A DNA stretch of 64,000 nucleotides, from the NCBI RefSeq assembly GCF_023617305.1, contig NZ_CP081485.1, positions 1,887,396-1,951,395 of the forward strand. Direction: 5' to 3'. The DNA comes from Methanobrevibacter sp. TLL-48-HuF1 (GTDB lineage: Archaea > Methanobacteriota > Methanobacteria > Methanobacteriales > Methanobacteriaceae). The position numbers and the translations under genes are program-made. This document shows positions 46,298 to 55,656 of the stretch, piece by piece (position 1 is the stretch's first letter; every line of letters begins with the position of its first letter). Below the pieces are notes generated by a model. The model saw only the letters and a list, made by a program, of their open reading frames with translations, ran no database searches and had not been told where the DNA came from.

Positions 46298-46588
46298 ATG
46301 AAAAAATCAACATTAATTATTTTATTAGCAGTTGTAATTATTTTGTTTATTGCACCATTAGTAATGTATAATGGATATGGTGAAGACGAAGGCTACTTTG
46401 GTGGAGCTGACGGTCAGGCTGGAGAAGCTATTGAAGAAACCGGTTATGAACCATGGTTTTCTTCTATCTGGGAACCTCCAAGTGGTGAAATTGAAAGTTT
46501 GCTTTTTGCACTTCAGGCAGCTATCGGGGCATTGATAATCGGATATGCATTTGGTTATTGGAAAGGTCAGTCTAAAAAAGAGGATTAA
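46298..46588 (+). CDS. cbiN: Cobalt ECF transporter accessory protein CbiN
   Basis: A 96-residue protein with two membrane helices flanking an acidic, Gly-rich extracytoplasmic loop (GEDEGYFGGADGQA, TGYEPWFSS). The C-terminal helix begins ESLLFALQAAIGALIIGY. This is the standard CbiN plan; the protein stabilises CbiM and assists metal insertion. Start ATG 46298 is set by AGGTGAT 5 nt upstream, which itself overlaps the end of cbiM. Confidence 0.93.
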   Translation: MKKSTLIILLAVVIILFIAPLVMYNGYGEDEGYFGGADGQAGEAIEETGYEPWFSSIWEPPSGEIESLLFALQAAIGALIIGYAFGYWKGQSKKED

Positions 46589-46621
46589 TTTCCTCATTTT
46601 TTATTTTTTTTAGTGATTTTT

Positions 46622-47314
46622 ATGAAATTTGACATGGACTACATTGCTCATCATAATAGATTAACTTTAATGAATTCCTATTATAAAATAGCTATTGCTA
46701 TTGGATTAATGATAATTACATTATTTTTAGATAATCTATACTTTGATGTTATTATATTTACTTTAATGTTAATTTTAATAGTGGGAGTAGCCAGAATCTC
46801 ATTTAAATCATATTTGAAGTTCATTTCTATTCCAGCAGTATTTACAATAATAACCTGTGTATTCTTATTGTTTTTCTTTGGAACGGGAAATATTGTTTGG
46901 GACAGCCATTTTTATGGAATTGCAATAAGAAAAGATGCCGTTAATCTGGCAATTTATACCTTTTTTAGAATTTTCGCATGTTTTTCATGTTTAGGATTTT
47001 TAGGTTTAACTACTCCAATAGCCGAGGTTTTACATTCCTTGGAAGTTATAAAAGTACCTAAAATAGTAATAGAAATTGCATTGCTTATGTATAATACAAT
47101 TTTCATATTTTTAAATGAACTTGATGTAATGAAAAAAGCACAGGAAACAAGATTAGGTTATAATGGATATAAAACTTCATTTAAATCTGTAGCAATGCTG
47201 GGAAGCAATATATTTTTAAGATCTATGGATAAAGCAGAATCATTACAACATTCTCTGGATTCCAGAGGATATGATGGTGAAATTCCAATTTACAAACCTC
47301 AAAATAGAAGGTGA
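46622..47314 (+). CDS. cbiQ: Cobalt ECF transporter transmembrane component CbiQ
   Basis: A 231-residue T component of the ECF transporter, with about five membrane helices. It couples the CbiO ATPase to CbiM. The family is recognised by the N-terminal MDYIAHHNRL, the helix-rich centre, and the coupling-helix motif near the C terminus (KAQETRLGYNGYKT; ESLQHSLDSRGYDG). The start is ATG 46622 behind GTGAT. It ends at TGA 47314, where AAGGTGAT forms the ribosome binding site of the ATPase gene. Confidence 0.92.
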   Translation: MKFDMDYIAHHNRLTLMNSYYKIAIAIGLMIITLFLDNLYFDVIIFTLMLILIVGVARISFKSYLKFISIPAVFTIITCVFLLFFFGTGNIVWDSHFYGIAIRKDAVNLAIYTFFRIFACFSCLGFLGLTTPIAEVLHSLEVIKVPKIVIEIALLMYNTIFIFLNELDVMKKAQETRLGYNGYKTSFKSVAMLGSNIFLRSMDKAESLQHSLDSRGYDGEIPIYKPQNRR

Positions 47315-47320
47315 TTATTA

Positions 47321-48157
47321 GTGTTAGAAGCAAGGAATATTAGTTATTCTTATGATAATGATTCACAAGCTCTAAAAAATGTGAGTTTAAAAATAGATGA
47401 TGGTGAAATGGTAGCAATACTTGGTAAAAACGGAGCAGGCAAATCAACATTATTCCTGCATTTCAATGGAATTTACGAACCTGATGATGGTGAAATTTTA
47501 ATTGATGGTGAAAAATTAAAGTATAACAAAAAAGCATTACTTAAATGCAGACAAAAAGTAGGAATAGTTTTTCAAAATCCGGATAATCAAATATTTGCTC
47601 CAAGTGTAGAGGAAGACGTGGCATTTGGACCGCTGAATTTAAAATTACCTATGGATGAAGTTCAGCATAGAGTAGAAGAAGCTTTAAAAAGAGTAGGAAT
47701 GGAAGGATTTGAGAAAAAAGCACCACATCATTTAAGCGGCGGGCAGAAAAAAAGAATAGCCATTGCAGGAATATTGGCTATGAAACCTGAAATAATGATT
47801 TTAGATGAACCTACTGCAGGTTTGGATCCTCAGGGAGCATTAAAAATCATGAATTTATTATCTGAGCTTAACAAAGAAGGAATTACAATTGTAATTTCAA
47901 CACATGATGTTGATTTGATTTCCCAGTATGTAAATAAAATATTTGTTATGGCTGACGGTGAAATTATAGGTGACGGAACTCCTAATGAAATATTTTCCAA
48001 TGAAGATTTAATTAAAAAAGCTAATCTGAAGCTTCCAATAATATCTGAACTTTTTAAAGTACTGAATATTAAAAATAAAGTAAGTATTGAAAATAATGAT
48101 TATCCTTTGACAATTAATGAAGCAGTAGATAAAATTTCAGAACTGATAAAAAATTAA
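47321..48157 (+). CDS. cbiO: Cobalt ECF transporter ATPase CbiO
   Basis: A 278-residue ABC ATPase energising cobalt import. Walker A is GKNGAGKST, Q-loop VFQNPDNQIF, signature LSGGQKKR, Walker B MILDEPTAGLD and the switch His in ISTHDVD. GTG start with AAGGTGAT (47308-47315) upstream. Length and motifs are normal for CbiO. It closes the cbiMNQO operon; a TATA-like element at 48166-48175 starts a new unit. Confidence 0.94.
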   Translation: MLEARNISYSYDNDSQALKNVSLKIDDGEMVAILGKNGAGKSTLFLHFNGIYEPDDGEILIDGEKLKYNKKALLKCRQKVGIVFQNPDNQIFAPSVEEDVAFGPLNLKLPMDEVQHRVEEALKRVGMEGFEKKAPHHLSGGQKKRIAIAGILAMKPEIMILDEPTAGLDPQGALKIMNLLSELNKEGITIVISTHDVDLISQYVNKIFVMADGEIIGDGTPNEIFSNEDLIKKANLKLPIISELFKVLNIKNKVSIENNDYPLTINEAVDKISELIKN

Positions 48158-48205
48158 TAAAAAGTTATATATTAAAAATAACAGATTTTAGCTTAAGGTG
48201 AACTT

Positions 48206-48664
48206 ATGAGGATTGGAATTTGTGATACAACTTTTGCTCGTTTTGATATGGGAGCTGCAGCTATTGATGAATTAAAGAATAATGCTACAGATTTAACTAT
48301 TATTCGCCAGACAGTTCCTGGAGTTAAAGATTTGCCTGTTACAGCTAAAATTCTAATTGAAGAGGAAAATTGTGATATTGTAATGGCACTTGGAATGCCG
48401 GGACCTATGGAAAAAGATAAAGTATGTGCTCATGAAGCATCTACAGGTCTTATTAATGCACAATTGATGACTAATAAACATATTTTGGAAGTATTTGTCC
48501 ATGAAGATGAAGAGGATAATCCTGAAGACCTTAAGGTATTGGCTGAAAACAGAGCACGTGAACATGCACAAAATCTTATTAAAATGATGTATCATCCAAA
48601 AGCTATGAGAAAAGAAGCCGGAACTGGAGTCCGTGAAGGAAAGCCTAATGTAGGACCATTATAA
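48206..48664 (+). CDS. ribC: Riboflavin synthase, archaeal type
   Basis: A 152-residue cytoplasmic enzyme of the archaeal RibC family, related to lumazine synthase rather than to bacterial RibE. It joins two 6,7-dimethyl-8-ribityllumazine molecules to give riboflavin, needed for FMN, FAD and the F420-related metabolism of methanogens. Signatures are the N-terminal RIGICDTTFARFDMG, the central VMALGMPGPMEKD and the C-terminal KPNVGPL. AGGTGA lies 5 nt upstream of the ATG. A 13-nt gap separates it from the following glycosyltransferase gene. Confidence 0.92.
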   Translation: MRIGICDTTFARFDMGAAAIDELKNNATDLTIIRQTVPGVKDLPVTAKILIEEENCDIVMALGMPGPMEKDKVCAHEASTGLINAQLMTNKHILEVFVHEDEEDNPEDLKVLAENRAREHAQNLIKMMYHPKAMRKEAGTGVREGKPNVGPL

Positions 48665-48677
48665 AAAGTGTATTTAT

Positions 48678-49400
48678 ATGACTGTTGAAAATGAATTTAA
48701 AGTATCGATGGAAGACAGAAAACAGACTTATGTTATTATTCCAGCTTATAATGAAGAAACAAGAGTCAGACCGGTAATTGAAGCTATAGCTGATATGGGG
48801 TTTAAGATAATTCTGGTTAATGACGGATCAACTGACGGTACTTTAGATATTCTAAAGGATGTTCAAAGGAAATATCCTGAAAATATTTTTATTTATTCTC
48901 ATGTTATTAATCGTGGTGTCGGATTAGCTATGCAGACAGGTTTTGAAGCTGTTTTAAAACATAATCCGAAATATATTGTAAATATTGATGCTGACGGGCA
49001 ACACTCTGTAGATGATTTGGAAAGTGTCCTTGAACCGTTAGTTACAGGTAGGGCTGAAGCGGTTATTGGTGTACGTTCTTTAAAAGATATGCCTACATCT
49101 AAAAATTTTGGAAATTCTGTAATGAATATATTGACACATATTTTTTATGGTGTTGAGGTTTCTGACTCTCAGACAGGATTTAGGGCATTAACTAAAAGTG
49201 CATTAAATAAAATATCTATTAATGCTCAGGGTTATTTAATTTCTTCAGAATTTATACGAGAAATCAATGATAATAATATTCCTTTTGAAGAAGTGACAAT
49301 TGAGACTATTTACACTCCTGAAACACAGGCAAAAGGAACCAATTACAAAGTCGGAATTAAAATATTGTTTACAATGATTAGACATAAATTATTCGATTAA
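48678..49400 (+). CDS. Family 2 glycosyltransferase, polyprenyl-phosphate type
   Basis: A 240-residue GT2 enzyme of the dolichyl-phosphate mannose/glucose synthase-like group. It has IPAYNEETRV, VNDGSTDGT, the GVGLAMQTGF region, NIDADGQHSVDDL as the metal site and SDSQTGFRA near the acceptor region. There is no C-terminal membrane domain. Enzymes of this group charge a polyprenyl phosphate with a sugar for later transfer to glycoproteins or wall polymers. The next gene encodes a DUF2304 membrane protein that often accompanies such transferases, so the two likely form one membrane unit. Confidence 0.87.
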   Translation: MTVENEFKVSMEDRKQTYVIIPAYNEETRVRPVIEAIADMGFKIILVNDGSTDGTLDILKDVQRKYPENIFIYSHVINRGVGLAMQTGFEAVLKHNPKYIVNIDADGQHSVDDLESVLEPLVTGRAEAVIGVRSLKDMPTSKNFGNSVMNILTHIFYGVEVSDSQTGFRALTKSALNKISINAQGYLISSEFIREINDNNIPFEEVTIETIYTPETQAKGTNYKVGIKILFTMIRHKLFD

Positions 49401-49413
49401 AAAGGTGATTTTA

Positions 49414-49761
49414 ATGTTTTTTTATTCTTTAGTATTTCCTATAATTGCAGTATTGGCTATTTTATGGTTTGTTGTACGTGTTAGAAATGGAAAAAATACA
49501 ATTAGTACATTAGTGCTGTGGATTATATTATGGGTTTTCTTAGTGCTCTTTGCACTGGCTCCGGATGTCAGTATGGTCTTTGCTAATTTATTTGGAATAA
49601 CAAGGGGACTTGATTTTATTTTTATTGTAGTATTTGCTGTAATGGCTTATATTATATTCAAATTATATTACAAGTTGGATAAATTGGAAAATGACATCAA
49701 CAAAATGGTTAAAGAAATCGCATTGGATAATGAAATTTCATTATCTGATGATGAAGATTAA
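49414..49761 (+). CDS. DUF2304 small membrane protein
   Basis: A 115-residue protein with three membrane helices (start to FVVRV, STLVLWIILWVFLVLF, LDFIFIVVFAVMAYII). They are followed by a charged coiled-coil tail KLDKLENDINKMVKEIAL. This arrangement fits DUF2304, commonly beside GT2 polyprenyl-phosphate glycosyltransferases as a likely membrane anchor or partner. The start is ATG 49414 set by AAGGTGAT; the GTG at 49405 belongs to that site. It lies 13 nt after the transferase gene. Confidence 0.82.
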   Translation: MFFYSLVFPIIAVLAILWFVVRVRNGKNTISTLVLWIILWVFLVLFALAPDVSMVFANLFGITRGLDFIFIVVFAVMAYIIFKLYYKLDKLENDINKMVKEIALDNEISLSDDED

Positions 49762-49881
49762 TCAGCTTATTTTTTTTATTTTAACTTTATTTAATTCTTA
49801 TTTTTCTAAAATAATACTTTCAGATTAGCTTTTAAAATCCATCATATATATTTAGTAATAACATCATAAGTAATAATTACA

Positions 49882-50541
49882 ATGTTATATTTTAGAGGAT
49901 GTACTGCAAGAGAAAAAGAAACAGGTATTGCTGAGGCTACAGAAAAGCTATTGGGATTGGCTAATGTGGATTATCATATATTGGATGATGAGAAATGTTG
50001 CGGTTCAGTTTTACTTCGAACAGGTTTTGAAGATGAGGCTAAAAAGCAAATAGCTAAAAATACTGAAGTTTTTGGTGATGAAACAATACTGACTTCATGT
50101 GCGGGATGTTATAAGACTTTACTTCAGGATTATGAAGGGCTGGATGTTATTCATATTTCGGAACTGCTGGCTATTTTAATTGATGAAGGCAGGTTAAAGT
50201 TCAATAAAAAAGATCTGGATGTTACATATCATGATTCATGTCATTTGGGAAGGCATTGTAAAGTATTTGATGAACCGAGGGAAGCTATTGAATCAGTAGC
50301 TAATTTAATTGAAATGGAAAATATTAAAGAAAATAGTTTATGCTGTGGAGCTGGAGGTGGAGTAAAGTCAGCTTATCCTCAAATTGCATCAGAACTTGCA
50401 GAAGCCAGAATCAGTCAGGCTAAGGATACTAATTGTGATATACTGATTACACCATGTCCTTTTTGTAAACTTAATTTAAAAGATTATGGTTTAGAGGTTT
50501 TGGATTTAACAGAATTTTTAATTAAATATGGGGGAGAATAA
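49882..50541 (+). CDS. CCG-domain Fe-S protein (LutA/HdrB-like)
   Basis: A 219-residue cytoplasmic protein with two cysteine-rich CCG domains. The first has GCTAREKE, KCCGSVL and SCAGCYKT; the second has SCHLGRHC, CCGAGGG and PCPFCKLNLKD. This is the domain pair of LutA/GlpC-type oxidoreductase subunits and of heterodisulfide reductase HdrB, where it binds a special 4Fe-4S cluster. Its stop overlaps the start of the next gene, a LutB-like protein, so they probably form a complex. The electron donor and substrate are not evident. Confidence 0.78.
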   Translation: MLYFRGCTAREKETGIAEATEKLLGLANVDYHILDDEKCCGSVLLRTGFEDEAKKQIAKNTEVFGDETILTSCAGCYKTLLQDYEGLDVIHISELLAILIDEGRLKFNKKDLDVTYHDSCHLGRHCKVFDEPREAIESVANLIEMENIKENSLCCGAGGGVKSAYPQIASELAEARISQAKDTNCDILITPCPFCKLNLKDYGLEVLDLTEFLIKYGGE

Positions 50542-51734
50542 TGAAGGAAAGTGAACTTAAAACAATGAGGAAGTCATTTAAAACAGTTAAAGACAGATCT
50601 TCCAAAATTAAAAATTCCTCTTCCATTAAACGATTGGAAAAAAGAGTTAAGGAAATTGAAAAAGAGTCAATTGCTCATAAAGAGGAACTGATGGAAGTGG
50701 CTGTTGAATCATTTAAGCGAAATGGTATTGATGTTGAATATGCCAAAACCAAGGACGATGCGTTGGATATTATTTATGATTTGTTAGATGATAACGGTTC
50801 TAATGTAATCGCTAAAGCCAAATCCAATACTTTAGGTGAAATTGAACTTAAAAGTAATTTGGCTGCTAAAGGTTATGATGTTGTTGAAACTGACTTGGGA
50901 GATAGGATTTTACAACTTAAAAAAGAAGATAACAAACCAGTGCATCCAACAGGTCCGGCATCTCATTTAAATGTAGATGAAATAGCCAGTATTGTTAATG
51001 AATCCATGAAAACTAATGTGGGAAGGGTTCCCCGTGAAATTATGGAAGTTGTAAGGGCAGATGTATTAAAACGTCTTGAAAATTCAACTGTAGGTATAAG
51101 TGGAGCTAATGTTGTAGCGGCTGAAGAGGGATCTATTGTTTTAGTTCATAATGAGGGCAATATTTCATTAGTTTCTCTAAAAGATTTGCATATTATTGTA
51201 GCAGGAATTGATAAATTTGTACCTGCTCTGGAAGATGCAATGTCTGTTGCAAAACTTGAAACAGTTTATGCAACTGGAAATTATGTAACTTCATATATTA
51301 ATGTAATTTCAGGACCGTCAAAAACAGCAGATATTGAGAAAAAACTTCTTAAAAATATGTATGGTGCTGAAAAGGTAGTTGTTATATTGCTTGACAATGG
51401 AAGAAGTGAAGCTAGAGAAGAATGCCTCTGGTGTATTGGCTGTGGAAACTGTATAGTTAACTGTCCGGTATATAATGCTGTTGGAAACGAATTCGGATTC
51501 AACAATTATTTAGGCGGTCGTGGAGTAGCTATGAGTAAATTCATTGAAGATGATGAAAAATGTTTTGAATCAGGATTGTATAAATGTACTTTATGCGGGT
51601 TATGTACTGTTAATTGTCCCGTATCTATTCCTACAAATGACATAATTGAAAAAATGAGAAAATCTTCACAGCTTCATCCAAAAGCTCATGAAAAAATAAG
51701 TAAATCTGTTATAGAAAAAGATTCTCCATATTAA
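50541..51734 (+). CDS. LUD-domain 4Fe-4S protein (LutB-like)
   Basis: A 397-residue protein. The N-terminal LUD domain (residues 50-260; KAKSNTLGEIELKSNL; VNESMKTNVGR; GISGANVVAAEEGSIVLVHN) resembles lactate-utilisation LutB. The C terminus has two ferredoxin-type cysteine clusters, CLWCIGCGNCIVNCPVY and CTLCGLCTVNCPVSIP. Translation is coupled to the CCG-domain gene by a one-base overlap, with GGGGGAG as ribosome binding site. In bacteria LutABC oxidise lactate; here LutC is absent and hydrogenotrophic methanogens do not grow on lactate, so another 2-hydroxyacid or redox role is likely. Confidence 0.8.
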   Translation: MKESELKTMRKSFKTVKDRSSKIKNSSSIKRLEKRVKEIEKESIAHKEELMEVAVESFKRNGIDVEYAKTKDDALDIIYDLLDDNGSNVIAKAKSNTLGEIELKSNLAAKGYDVVETDLGDRILQLKKEDNKPVHPTGPASHLNVDEIASIVNESMKTNVGRVPREIMEVVRADVLKRLENSTVGISGANVVAAEEGSIVLVHNEGNISLVSLKDLHIIVAGIDKFVPALEDAMSVAKLETVYATGNYVTSYINVISGPSKTADIEKKLLKNMYGAEKVVVILLDNGRSEAREECLWCIGCGNCIVNCPVYNAVGNEFGFNNYLGGRGVAMSKFIEDDEKCFESGLYKCTLCGLCTVNCPVSIPTNDIIEKMRKSSQLHPKAHEKISKSVIEKDSPY

Positions 51735-52642
51735 TCTTTTTCTTTTATAATATAAATCGGTCTTTTTTTACTTTCCAGATAAATTTTAGCTAAATATTCT
51801 CCAATTATTCCTGCAGCAAATAGCTGAATTCCGCTTAAAAACAGAATAATTGAAACAGTTGAAGGCCAACCTTCTACATGCTCTCCAAATAAAAGAGTTT
51901 TTATAACAATAACTATAATAGCTAAAAATGCAATAATTGAAAAGAAAATCCCTGTAATGGTAGCTATATGAAGAGGAGCTGTTGTAAAAGAAACAATTCC
52001 TTCAATGGAGTATTTGAACAGTTCCCAAAATGACCAGCTACTTTCTCCTTTTTGTCTTTCAATATTTTCATATTCCAGCCATTTTGTTTCAAATCCGACC
52101 CATTGGAAAATTCCTTTTGAAAAACGGTTATACTCTTTCAAATCAAGGATTGCATTTACAACTTCTCTTTTCATTAATCTAAAGTCTCTTGCACCGTCAA
52201 CAAGTTCTATTTTAGTTATTTTATTAGCTATTTTATAGAATAATCTTGCAAAAAATGATCTTATAAAAGGTTCTCCTTTTCTTGTGACTCTGCGTGTTCC
52301 TACAATATCATATTCTTTGATATATTCCATCATTTTAGGAATTAAAGATGGGGGGTCTTGCAGATCAGCATCCATTAGTACAACATAATCTTCAGTGGAA
52401 TAGTCTAATCCTGCATATATTGCAGATTCCTTACCGAAGTTTCTTGAAAATGAGATGTATTTAACATTATCATAGCTGTTTTCAAGTTCTTTGATAACTT
52501 CTAAAGTGTTGTCATTTGATCCGTCATTTACAAAAATAACATTCCATTTTATGTTTTTCAGATTATCTGAAACTTCTTTGTAGAATATTTGAAGCATTTC
52601 TTCTTCATTATAACATGGAACAACTATGTCTAATGTTTTCAT
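51731..52642 (-). CDS. Polyprenyl-phosphate glycosyltransferase with two membrane helices (GtrB/ArnC-like)
   Basis: A 303-residue GT2 protein: VPCYNEEEML, VNDGSNDNT, SFSRNFGKESAIYAGLDY, LMDADLQDPPSLIPKM and RDFRLMKREV in the cytoplasmic domain. Two C-terminal membrane helices follow (IATITGIFFSIIAFLAIIVI; SIILFLSGIQLFAAGIIGEY) with the typical ending YLAKIYLESKKRP. Such enzymes attach a sugar to a membrane polyprenyl phosphate for use outside the cell. It overlaps the convergent LUD gene by 4 bp. No ribosome binding site is seen, so the message may be leaderless. Confidence 0.88.
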   Translation of the reverse strand: MKTLDIVVPCYNEEEMLQIFYKEVSDNLKNIKWNVIFVNDGSNDNTLEVIKELENSYDNVKYISFSRNFGKESAIYAGLDYSTEDYVVLMDADLQDPPSLIPKMMEYIKEYDIVGTRRVTRKGEPFIRSFFARLFYKIANKITKIELVDGARDFRLMKREVVNAILDLKEYNRFSKGIFQWVGFETKWLEYENIERQKGESSWSFWELFKYSIEGIVSFTTAPLHIATITGIFFSIIAFLAIIVIVIKTLLFGEHVEGWPSTVSIILFLSGIQLFAAGIIGEYLAKIYLESKKRPIYIIKEKD

Positions 52643-52782
52643 ATTAAAGTATTTTTTAAATTAGTGTTTAAATAATTTATTATCATTTTTTAATTTTTTG
52701 CCAGTAAAAATAATAAATATTTATAAGTAAGGTTATACTATATTTAATTATTATATTTAAAATGTAAAAACGGAGGAAATAC

Positions 52783-53496
52783 ATGCTTCTATTAATAAGT
52801 CCTATAAATCATGAAGAAGCTCTCGAATCTATTAAAGGCGGAGCAGATATTGTCGATGTGAAAAATCCTAAAGAAGGATCTTTAGGTGCTAATTTCCCTT
52901 GGGTTATTAGGGATATTAGGGAGATAACTCCTGAAGACAAATTAGTTAGTGCAACTTTAGGTGATGTACCGTATAAGCCAGGTACTGTTTCTCTTGCGGC
53001 GATGGGAGCTCATGTTTCTGGAGCAGATTATATTAAAGTAGGATTATATGGAACAAAAGATTATGATGAAGCAGTTGAAGTTATGGAAAATGTAGCTAAA
53101 ACAATTAAAGATGTTGATAATGACACTATTGTTGTAGCTGCAGGTTATGCAGATGCACACCGTGTTGGTGCAGTTGACCCTATGGAAATTCCAAAAGTAG
53201 CTAAAGATGCTGGATGTGATTTAGCTATGCTTGATACTGCTGTTAAAGACGGTCATACATTATTTGATTATTTAAGTATTGAAGATTTAGAAAAATTTGT
53301 TAATGAAGCTCATAGTTATGGTTTGAAAACAGCTCTTGCAGGTTCTGTTAAAAAAGAACAGTTAAAACCTTTAAATGACATTGGTTGTGATGTTGTAGGT
53401 ATTAGGGGAGCTGCTTGTGTAGGTGGTGATCGTAACACTGGTAAAATACATCATAGTGCTGTAGCTGAGCTTAAAGAATTATGTGATTCATTTTAA
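52783..53496 (+). CDS. mfnB: (5-formylfuran-3-yl)methyl phosphate synthase, methanofuran biosynthesis
   Basis: A 237-residue TIM-barrel enzyme that condenses two glyceraldehyde-3-phosphate molecules to the furan precursor of methanofuran, the first C1 carrier of methanogenesis. The three lysines known to matter in the family are present: K27 (VDVKNP), K85 (DYIKVG) and K155 (TAVKDG). [13 protein letters not shown] and [12 protein letters not shown] are further family marks. GGAGG precedes the ATG; TATA-like AATATTTATAAG lies about 70 bp upstream. guaB follows 16 nt later, probably in the same transcript. Confidence 0.93.
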   Translation: MLLLISPINHEEALESIKGGADIVDVKNPKEGSLGANFPWVIRDIREITPEDKLVSATLGDVPYKPGTVSLAAMGAHVSGADYIKVGLYGTKDYDEAVEVMENVAKTIKDVDNDTIVVAAGYADAHRVGAVDPMEIPKVAKDAGCDLAMLDTAVKDGHTLFDYLSIEDLEKFVNEAHSYGLKTALAGSVKKEQLKPLNDIGCDVVGIRGAACVGGDRNTGKIHHSAVAELKELCDSF

Positions 53497-53512
53497 ATAA
53501 GGTGATTTTTAA

Positions 53513-54994
53513 ATGTTTTCAAAAAAAGTTCAAGAAGCAAAGGTAGCTTATACTTTTGATGATTTTTTATTAACTCCTAATGCAAGTTATGTGGAACCAA
53601 AGGATATTGATACTAGAATTAAATTAGGAAAAGGTATTAAGTTAAATATACCAATTTTAAGTGCTGCTATGGACACTGTTACTGAAGCAGATTTGGCAAT
53701 AGCTATGGCACAGGAAGGTGGTATTGGAGTAATTCACAGAAATATTACTCAGGAAAAACAAGTGGAAGAAGTTAAAAAAGTCAAGTCAGCTGAAGATTTA
53801 ACAATACGTGATGTTATAACTATTACTCCGGATTCTACAATTGCCGATGTTCAGGCAAAAATGAATGATGAATTAATCAGCGGTCTTCCAGTTGTAGATA
53901 ATGATGAAATTATTGGTATAATCTCTAAAAGAGATATCAGACCTGTATTGAAAAAAGGTGTTGATAAAACTGTAAAGGACATCATGACATCTGATGTTGT
54001 AACTGTTGAAGAACCAATTACTGCAGAAGAAGCTTTAAACATTGCTTATGAAAATAAAGTTGAAAGACTTCCTGTTCTTCGTGACGGTAAACTGGTTGGA
54101 ATCATTACTATTAAGGATATTTTAAATCAGGCTCAATATCCTAATGCTGCTCGTGATAAAGACGGCAACTATTTAGTGGCAGCTGCATCTGGTCCTTTTG
54201 ATTTAGATAGGGCTATGGCTTTAGATCAGGCTGGTGCAGATATTATTTCTATTGACTGTGCTCATGCTCATAATATGAATGTAGTTAAGTTTACTGAAAC
54301 TATTAAAGATAATATTGATGCTGATTTATGTGTAGGTAATATAGCTACTGCAGAAGCTGCTGAAGACTTAGCATCTATGGGTGTAGACGGTCTTAAAGTA
54401 GGTATTGGACCAGGTTCAATGTGTACTACTCGTATTGTAGCTGGTGTTGGTGTACCACAGCTTACAGCTATTTCAGAAGTTGCTGATGTAGCTCGTGAAT
54501 ATGATATTCCGGTAATAGCTGACGGTGGAATCAGATACTCTGGAGATATTGCAAAAGCTATTGGTGCAGGTGCAGATGCAGTAATGCTTGGTAATTTACT
54601 TGCAGCATCCTATGAAGCTCCTGGTGAAGTTGTTGTTATGAATGGTAAACAATACAAAAAATACCGTGGAATGGGTTCCATGGGAGCAATGACCAGTGAG
54701 TATGATGGTGGAGCAGACAGATACTTCCAAGGATCTAAAAGTAAAATGAATCATACCAAATATGTTCCTGAAGGAATTGAAGGAGCTGTGCCTTACAGAG
54801 GAACTGTTAATGAGATTTTATTCCAACTTGTTGGAGGTTTAAAATCTTCCATGGGATATTGCGGCGCTAAAGATATTGCAGCTATGCAGGAAAAAGCAAA
54901 ATTCGTTAGAATCACAAGCAGTGGTATTAAAGAATCCCATCCTCATGATTTATTAATTACTAACGAAAGTCCTAATTATCCAACTCTTGATTAG
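53513..54994 (+). CDS. guaB: Inosine-5'-monophosphate dehydrogenase
   Basis: A 493-residue enzyme oxidising IMP to XMP, the first committed step of GMP synthesis. A CBS pair interrupts the barrel at about 95-210 (IRDVITITPDS; VKDIMTSDVVTV). The catalytic Cys is in GIGPGSMCTTR, preceded by the GVDGLKVG turn. IADGGIRYSGD binds the phosphate, and KKYRGMGSMGAM is the flap region. Length and motifs are standard. AAGGTGAT is the ribosome binding site. The gene ends with a hairpin terminator at 55,012. Confidence 0.95.
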   Translation: MFSKKVQEAKVAYTFDDFLLTPNASYVEPKDIDTRIKLGKGIKLNIPILSAAMDTVTEADLAIAMAQEGGIGVIHRNITQEKQVEEVKKVKSAEDLTIRDVITITPDSTIADVQAKMNDELISGLPVVDNDEIIGIISKRDIRPVLKKGVDKTVKDIMTSDVVTVEEPITAEEALNIAYENKVERLPVLRDGKLVGIITIKDILNQAQYPNAARDKDGNYLVAAASGPFDLDRAMALDQAGADIISIDCAHAHNMNVVKFTETIKDNIDADLCVGNIATAEAAEDLASMGVDGLKVGIGPGSMCTTRIVAGVGVPQLTAISEVADVAREYDIPVIADGGIRYSGDIAKAIGAGADAVMLGNLLAASYEAPGEVVVMNGKQYKKYRGMGSMGAMTSEYDGGADRYFQGSKSKMNHTKYVPEGIEGAVPYRGTVNEILFQLVGGLKSSMGYCGAKDIAAMQEKAKFVRITSSGIKESHPHDLLITNESPNYPTLD

Positions 54995-55011
54995 TTGGCA
55001 GTAATTTAATT

Positions 55012-55045
55012 CGCAAAAATGATTGAATTTTTTCTCATTTTTGTG
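55012..55045 (+). terminator. Hairpin terminator after guaB
   Basis: CGCAAAAATGA (55012-55022) pairs with TCATTTTTGTG (55035-55045) over 11 bp with one G-U, loop of 12 nt rich in T. It ends the mfnB-guaB unit; the rest of the gap to 55,201 is A+T-rich and holds the promoter of the ribosomal protein gene. Confidence 0.5.
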
Positions 55046-55201
55046 TTATAATCCTTTTTTAAGTTAAAATACCATTAACTTTAAATATTAGTATCTATAA
55101 TATTATTATATTAGATAATTTTAAGATTATTTTATAATCTGTGTAAATAATTTTGAATATTTACATTATTACATATTTATTTTGATGTGGAGAGAATTTA
55201 A

Positions 55202-55471
55202 ATGGCAAGAACAAAAAAAGTGGGTATTACAGGTAGGTTCGGTGCAAGATACGGAAGAAAAGCAAAAAGATCTGTAAAAATGATCGAAGAAAACATGAAA
55301 AAAAATCATGTTTGTCCTAGATGTGATAGACCTTATGTAAAAAGACAAGCTGCTGGAATTTGGAAATGTAGAAAATGTGGTGCAGTATTTACTGGAGGAG
55401 CATATGTACCAGAAACTCCTATGGCAAAATCTGCAGCACGTAACATAAGAAATGTTAATGTGGAGGAATAA
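55202..55471 (+). CDS. rpl37ae: 50S ribosomal protein L37Ae
   Basis: An 89-residue basic protein of the archaeal/eukaryotic large ribosomal subunit. The N terminus ([18 protein letters not shown]) and the zinc finger [12 protein letters not shown]...[15 protein letters not shown] are characteristic. GGAGAG upstream of the ATG is the ribosome binding site. rpoP begins 4 nt after its stop, and Brix, pcc1 and prefoldin beta genes follow: the conserved archaeal L37Ae-rpoP-Brix-Pcc1-PfdB gene string. Confidence 0.96.
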
Positions 55472-55474
55472 TCC

Positions 55475-55606
55475 TTGTATAGATGTCCACATTGTGGAAC
55501 TGAAGTAGATCACAAAAGCTACATGGAAAATAAATGTCCTAAATGCAGATATAGGATTTTATTTAAAAATGTTCCAGAAGTAACAAGAATTATAAAAGCA
55601 AGATAA
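55475..55606 (+). CDS. rpoP: DNA-directed RNA polymerase subunit P
   Basis: A 43-residue zinc-ribbon subunit (Rpb12 homolog) of archaeal RNA polymerase. It reads [11 protein letters not shown] at the N terminus, then [14 protein letters not shown], then VTRIIKAR at the end: four zinc-binding cysteines as CxxC pairs. Start is TTG 55475 with GGAGG (55462-55466) upstream, inside the end of the L37Ae gene. Size and position after L37Ae are as expected in archaea. Confidence 0.93.
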   Translation: MYRCPHCGTEVDHKSYMENKCPKCRYRILFKNVPEVTRIIKAR

Positions 55607-55656
55607 TCATTTTGCTTTTATCTAATATTTTTTAAAACTATTTTTTATGATTTAAA

